NCBI GenBank assembly: GCA_038501785.1
Contig: JBAMJR010000195.1
Span: forward strand, 3,486,501-3,550,500
Length of the DNA stretch: 64,000 nt
Source of the DNA: Myoxocephalus aenaeus
Taxonomy: Eukaryota; Chordata; Actinopteri; Perciformes; Cottidae
Direction: 5' to 3'
Numbering within the stretch: position 1 is the stretch's first letter; the number at the start of each line of letters is the position of its first letter. The notes under the pieces are model-generated. The model was not told where the DNA came from and did no database searches. It saw nothing but the letters and a program-made list of their open reading frames with translations. Of the stretch, positions 59,062 through 64,000 are shown piece by piece. The translations under genes were made by a program, and so were the position numbers.

Positions 59062-61000
59062 TACGTAGTATTCAGAAAATTATTACACTATTGTGTTATT
59101 TCCATCACAACAGAGGCATTATGTCAACAAACTGGCATTTAAAGGGTTAACATTTTGACAACGAATGAAGATTTGGTAGTGATGATCAGGGCTGAAGTTG
59201 GATGAAAGATTTAACTTTGCGAAAGTGGAAACTAATATTTCTTATTGTTGTTATATTGTTGTTACTTTTCAGAACAACATTTATTTCTTTAAAGTGAGGC
59301 ACAAGGGTTAAATTCATTCATTTTGAAGCTGGATGTTTCCATGTTGTCAGTACACAGTAGAATAAAATCAACCATAGTTGTGTAATTGTGTAATTCTTAT
59401 TAAGTTTTCTCTTTAAACCCAACATGTGATTTACTAATTCAAAAACAAAGGACTACACATGCTGAAATTACTCTTGTGAATTGTCTGTGGCTTCTTAAAC
59501 TGTCCATTTGACTCTAATGGGAGCGCTCCAACATAAAACAGGTGAACATTGTTCTGGTGTGCAGTATTTTGATAGGAATTCATGACTAAGTGGAAATTGT
59601 TCTGAAATTACCAGAGTGCAGCACTTACAGTAATTGCAAGAAGAAATTAATCTGCACCTACAGTTTTGCCACGTTCAGAAACACTGATGAAACTTCCTCC
59701 CACATTGTACGGTAGTGGCGACGTTGCCGTCTCTAGACGAGAGATCTTCGGAGCCGCGTTGCCACCTGTGAGGAAACGTCTCAGGCTGATTGGGTTCTTC
59801 TTAAGCTGCTTCTGAAGGCCAGAGTGCAGAGTGTTGTGTTATCAATAGCTTGGCCATGTAAGGGGTCAGTGTGTGGGTGACAATAGTTGACCCTGTGGAC
59901 AGCTGGACCTGAAGTTACCGAGCATGAGGGCATTTCTCCTTTTATGGAACGCGTCGACACACACCATCTATATAGTGTTCAGACTGACGTGAAGCATATC
60001 GGCAGCACTGAACCAAAAATCCAATTCCTCCAATCTGGTTTTCCTGCTTCTAACTAGTGTTAGTGTTGACTGTGTGTGAGCACGTGCATCTCAGTACCAC
60101 CCACACGTTTCGATGAGGAGATTGGCAAAGTTTATTTATAGAAGTTCATCACAAGGAGGCTGATTTTGATGATTATCTTTTTCTTTTGCTTATAAGTTGA
60201 ACAATTGCACAGCGTTTCGTTTGCCATGCACAACACTTTTCTTTTTGCAAAACCTTCATACAAAGATAACATCAATTTGTAAAGAGGACTTTCTACAACC
60301 TAAAAGCACGAAAGACAATTAAAAGATACATTATTGTCCTCTCAGTCACCTAACTATAAGGGACGTCATTGTTTATGACACATACACACACACACATACA
60401 TTATTATAGCGTTAAGTATGGATTTTAATAAATGTGTGTGTGATTTGGATGAACATTTGCAGTGGAAATACTCAAAGTACAAGAAGAGTACCTGACAATT
60501 GTCTTATGTTACAGTGTTTGAGTAAATGTGACTTTTCACCACAACACAATGCTGCTAAACTTTAAGTTGATACAAAGAATAAAGAACATCCAGATGAGTC
60601 ACAAAGTTTTTAGAGCTTCTTTTTCTGTATACGTATTACCACCACGAAGCTTATCAGTCACTCAACAAGCAGCAACGCTCGCTGCAGCGCTGAGTGAAGG
60701 CTCGACAGTGTCTGACGCTCCTCCACACTGTCAAGGGTCACCATGAGAGTGACAACAAAGCCACTCCCATCCCCGTGAATTATATTTAGATCCTACTGAC
60801 ATGCAAGACTAACCTGCATCCTCACTGGACTCTCCAGCTGCCACTCCGTTGAACGGTAACACCTCTTGAGCGAAGGGGTTTTATACTTTTCCTACAAGTG
60901 GGAATGTTTTCATCTGTGCTGGCGCGGACACCGGAGGGGCTTTAGTCGTAGAGGCTTGTTGAACACTGGGCATTGATTAGGTCAGAGTGGGAGTGCAGCA
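59062..61000. other. Intergenic region upstream of alpha connexin
   Basis: No gene seen. It includes a short CA run near 60385 and, at about 60460-60545, a fragment (AATACTCAAAGTACAAG...TTGAGTAAATGTGACTTTTCACCAC) that resembles the hAT-like MITE at 48.3 kb. Confidence 0.5.
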
Positions 61001-61155
61001 GGCGGGATCAGAGAACCTCCGGTTAAAACTGTCTGGGAGAAGTTTATCTCGGCGTTGCAGTTTCTTCAGGAGAACATGGCCTCTCTGTGAACGGAAGAGG
61101 CCGAGTCACCCACTGACTCTGGATCTGCACTGCTGTTGGTGATGAACATTATCAG
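61001..61155 (+). other. Putative 5' UTR exon of the alpha connexin
   Basis: A strong donor, CAG|GTACGT at 61156, and an acceptor, CTCCTTACAG at 62369, would join non-coding sequence to the coding exon, a common connexin layout. The exon start is not defined. Two small upstream ORFs may be present (ATG 61076, ATG 61142). Confidence 0.45.
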
Positions 61156-62419
61156 GTACGTTTTTCTTCATGGAGATACCCAAGATAATCTTTTTTAATG
61201 TCTAACTTAATATTCAAAATATGTGTGACTGTTCTGATGTAAAATAGCCATCTTTTATATAGTATGTCTGAGTAGAACACTGAGTAGCTCAGTATTAAGT
61301 ACACTAACAACAGTTACTACTGTGTGAAAAGTTTTGATCCTTTAAAATATCCTTTAATTTCTGGTTGACAATCTCTAGGTGTTCCGATTCACAATATGTG
61401 TACTTCTGGTCGCAAGGACAAGTACAACTATTTTTAAAGTACATTTTTGCCTGTGTTGTAACCAATAGGCCCCTGAAATCTAAACTAGAAGCCTAATTCT
61501 AGAGTCGGGGACCACTGTCGGCTACTGTGTCACAAGATCGAGGAGTCTCCCCTACCGGCTCCAGGGCTTTCTCTCACACACAGTCAGCTGTGTCCTTGCC
61601 CTTTTTATTAGCCTACTTTGGATCGGGCACAACCTCTGGGAATACAAACAGTGAATTCATAATAAATCAGTGTCTCCATCAGTAAATCTCCTCTGAAGTA
61701 CAGTAGTCTTTGTGGGGTAACAGTGTTGCAAAGACAAATACTATATTTATAAGGGTTAACTTGGAATGCCATGCGTAAATCGCACAGAAACAAAACGGTT
61801 TTGACTCCATGTCCTTATTGGATCAAATGCGATTATCTGTAGATTGCAAGCTTAAGTTATTATGAAGAAGATTCTGATATTTAATTAACTCACTCGATGG
61901 GATTTCCTTCAGGTTTCCCACATTAAGTGTGTGACACAGATATCGTGCATAAGTGTCAGTGATGTCAGGTTTATTTGGATCCCGTTGTGACCACCTACTT
62001 CTACATTTTTCTTTAAATTCTCCAAATCACCATATCAACTTAAAAGTGTGTCTTCACTGTAAATGACAATGTCATTTACAATGTTTTGTCGCGTTTTTTT
62101 GTTAACCGAAAAAAGAAATAAAGAAAAAGTTTAAAAAAAAAGAAGAGTGGTAAAAATAAAATCGGTTATCGCTGATTTAAATTCCTCTATGTTAGTATCG
62201 TATAGTAGTAATTTTGGGATTTCACAGCCAAACCATATCAAAGCAAGGCCCTGCCTTTGTAGCTTTAGGACATACAGTACTGCACCAAGTCTTGAAGTTG
62301 AAATGACTCGACCAGAGTCTGCCACATTACTGTGTGTTGTACATTTATTTTGACTCCCTCTCCTTACAGGTGTCTCTCCTGGTTTTTTCGATAAATTAAG
62401 TCTTCATTTGTGAGCCACC

Positions 62420-63490
62420 ATGGGGGACTGGAACTTGTTGGGGAAGCTGCTGGAGAGTGCCCAGGAACACTCCACCGTCGTGGGCAAAGTCTGGCTGACA
62501 GTGTTGTTCATCTTCCGCATCCTGGTGCTGGGATCCGCCGCCGAGAAGGTGTGGGGCGACGAGCAGTCGGGCTTCACGTGCGACACCAAGCAGCCCGGTT
62601 GTCAGAACGTCTGCTACGACAAGACCTTCCCGATTTCTCATATCCGCTTCTGGGTGCTGCAGATCATCTTTGTCTCCACGCCAACTCTCATTTATCTGGG
62701 TCACATCCTTCATCTGGTCCGCATGGAGGAAAAGGATGACCAGAAAGAGAAGGACCTTGCCTTGCAGAGTGAAAAACACCAGCAGTTACATGTAACCAAA
62801 GCCAGGAAGGCCCCAGTCAAAGACAACCTGGGCCACGTGCGCTTGAAAGGCGCACTGTTGCGAACCTACGTCTTCAATGTTATTTTTAAGACCCTCTTTG
62901 AAGTGGGCTTTATTGTAGCTCAGTACTTCCTGTATGGCTTCGAGCTCAAGCCGATGTACACCTGCGACCGCTGGCCTTGCCCTAACGTGGTGAACTGCTA
63001 CATCTCTCGACCCACTGAGAAGACGATATTCATCCTGTTCATGCTGGCCGTGGCCTGCATCTCCCTGCTGCTCAACCTGGTGGAAATGTACCATTTAGGT
63101 TTCACCAAGTGCCACCAGGGTCTTAGATACAAACGATCGCAGGCTGCAGATGAGGCTTCCAAGGCCCTAAATGAGGCGGTCATGCCGTATGTGCCGAACT
63201 ACAACTTCTTTAGTGGTCATCCTGCGGTGCCTGAACCTTTCCCCGCGGACTCAAAGTACAGCATGGTAGAGCCTAACGCTGCCTACAGCCCCTACAACAG
63301 CAAAGTGGTTTACAAGCAGAACAGAGACAATATGGCCGTGGAGAGAAACGGTAAACCAGAGGGAGACGATGTGAAGGAGAGGAACATCTCCAGCCCGGTC
63401 TTTGAGTTGCCCATTGAAAGTCCGCGCAGAAACAGTCAGTCAAGCAAGCACAGCAATAACAAGAGCAGACTGGATGACCTGAAGATCTAG
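62420..63490 (+). CDS. Alpha connexin, gja3-like (Cx46 / fish Cx39.9 class)
   Basis: Connexin of 356 residues (about 40 kDa), a plasma-membrane hemichannel subunit. Four membrane segments are near residues 22-42, 76-97, 151-173 and 202-222. Docking cysteines are C54, C61, C65 and C182, C187, C193. The start MGDWNLLGKLLESAQEHST, the loop LKPMYTCDRWPCPN and the HILHLVRMEEK segment are closest to mammalian GJA3 among alpha connexins known to me. The cytoplasmic tail is shorter (about 130 residues) and ends NNKSRLDDLKI, like the acidic terminus of GJA3 (RPEDLAI). Start: GCCACCATGG is a near-ideal Kozak site. Zebrafish Cx39.9 is a candidate orthologue from its size and type, but the symbol is not certain. 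A serine-rich tail (PRRNSQSSKHS) could be phosphorylated. Confidence 0.93.
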   Translation: MGDWNLLGKLLESAQEHSTVVGKVWLTVLFIFRILVLGSAAEKVWGDEQSGFTCDTKQPGCQNVCYDKTFPISHIRFWVLQIIFVSTPTLIYLGHILHLVRMEEKDDQKEKDLALQSEKHQQLHVTKARKAPVKDNLGHVRLKGALLRTYVFNVIFKTLFEVGFIVAQYFLYGFELKPMYTCDRWPCPNVVNCYISRPTEKTIFILFMLAVACISLLLNLVEMYHLGFTKCHQGLRYKRSQAADEASKALNEAVMPYVPNYNFFSGHPAVPEPFPADSKYSMVEPNAAYSPYNSKVVYKQNRDNMAVERNGKPEGDDVKERNISSPVFELPIESPRRNSQSSKHSNNKSRLDDLKI

Positions 63491-64000
63491 TGAGCTCAGG
63501 AACAACATGCATTTGTCTGTAAAATATTAGTAAGTATGGAAGACTATTACTGGCAATACTATTGAGTGACCGCAAGATTTGAGAGTGCACAAGGACAGCT
63601 TTGTAAATGTAGACCAATGGACTCTCACATGAGAGTCCATTGCAAACAGGCTTTAAAAGAACATACTGTTTGTGGTCAAACTTTTCTCAGAAGTAAACCT
63701 GAGAGATTGAGAAACATGATGTTTCTTGGAAGGCACGGTTGAATATGCTGAACTCACTATGAGTTTGTGTATGATGGACACACCTTTGAAAACAGTTAGC
63801 AAAGGAAGCTACACTTCTCACTCAAATCGTAATTTAATTCCTCTTGTGGTATGAAATTATCAACTACGACCACAATCCTTTGTTTGTCAAAATGCAATTG
63901 TTTACAAATGCTGTAAACACAGGGCATTGCTCTAGCATTGTCTGATGTGTTGACTTGGAGATTAAGTAATGAGCAAATGAGTTTTTAACTTGCTCAATAG
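63491..64000 (+). other. 3' flank / 3' UTR of alpha connexin
   Basis: AT-rich sequence after the stop. A short inverted repeat, TGGACTCTCACATGAGAGTCCA, lies near 63618. No AATAAA was seen close to the stop and no further gene. Confidence 0.6.

Overview
The window is vertebrate nuclear DNA, almost certainly from a ray-finned (teleost) fish. Its genes are split into short exons with GT/AG borders, they match vertebrate-only families, the introns and intergenic DNA are AT-rich, and the dispersed repeats (L2 LINE, tRNA-derived SINE, Tc1 remnant, hAT- and Harbinger-like MITEs) are typical of fish genomes. The gene order ar - ophn1 - gjb1 resembles the human Xq12-q13 neighbourhood, where AR and OPHN1 are adjacent and convergent and GJB1 lies further along.

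Layout. (1) 1-16,898, + strand: exons 2-8 of an androgen receptor gene (DNA-binding domain, hinge, ligand-binding domain). The large first exon for the N-terminal domain lies upstream of the window. (2) 16.9-27.2 kb: the presumed long ar 3' UTR and intergenic DNA with repeat fragments and two unassigned coding-like stretches. (3) 27.2-45.3 kb, - strand: ophn1 (oligophrenin-1), of which 22 coding exons can be joined in one reading frame (BAR, PH, RhoGAP, proline-rich tail). The last short exon is uncertain. (4) 45.3-51.8 kb: ophn1 upstream region, then intergenic DNA with a decayed LINE, an hAT-like MITE and a CA microsatellite. (5) 51,849-52,571, +: gjb1-type beta connexin (Cx32/Cx27.5 class). 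(6) about 53.8-59.06 kb, +: a near-complete L2-type LINE with both ORFs open. (7) 62,420-63,490, +: an alpha connexin of the gja3 (Cx46/Cx39.9) class, with a putative upstream 5' UTR exon.

The host genes are not an operon-like system. Ar is a ligand-activated transcription factor, ophn1 a Rho GTPase-activating protein of synapses and endocytosis, and the two connexins form gap-junction channels. The most unusual structures are mobile. The LINE has ORF1 and ORF2 in the same frame, separated by one UGA, with no AUG upstream of the key endonuclease residues. A composite foldback at 36.76-37.80 kb is built from a TIR element and 133-bp perfect inverted arms. All family assignments are from sequence reading and memory of the families; no database search was run.
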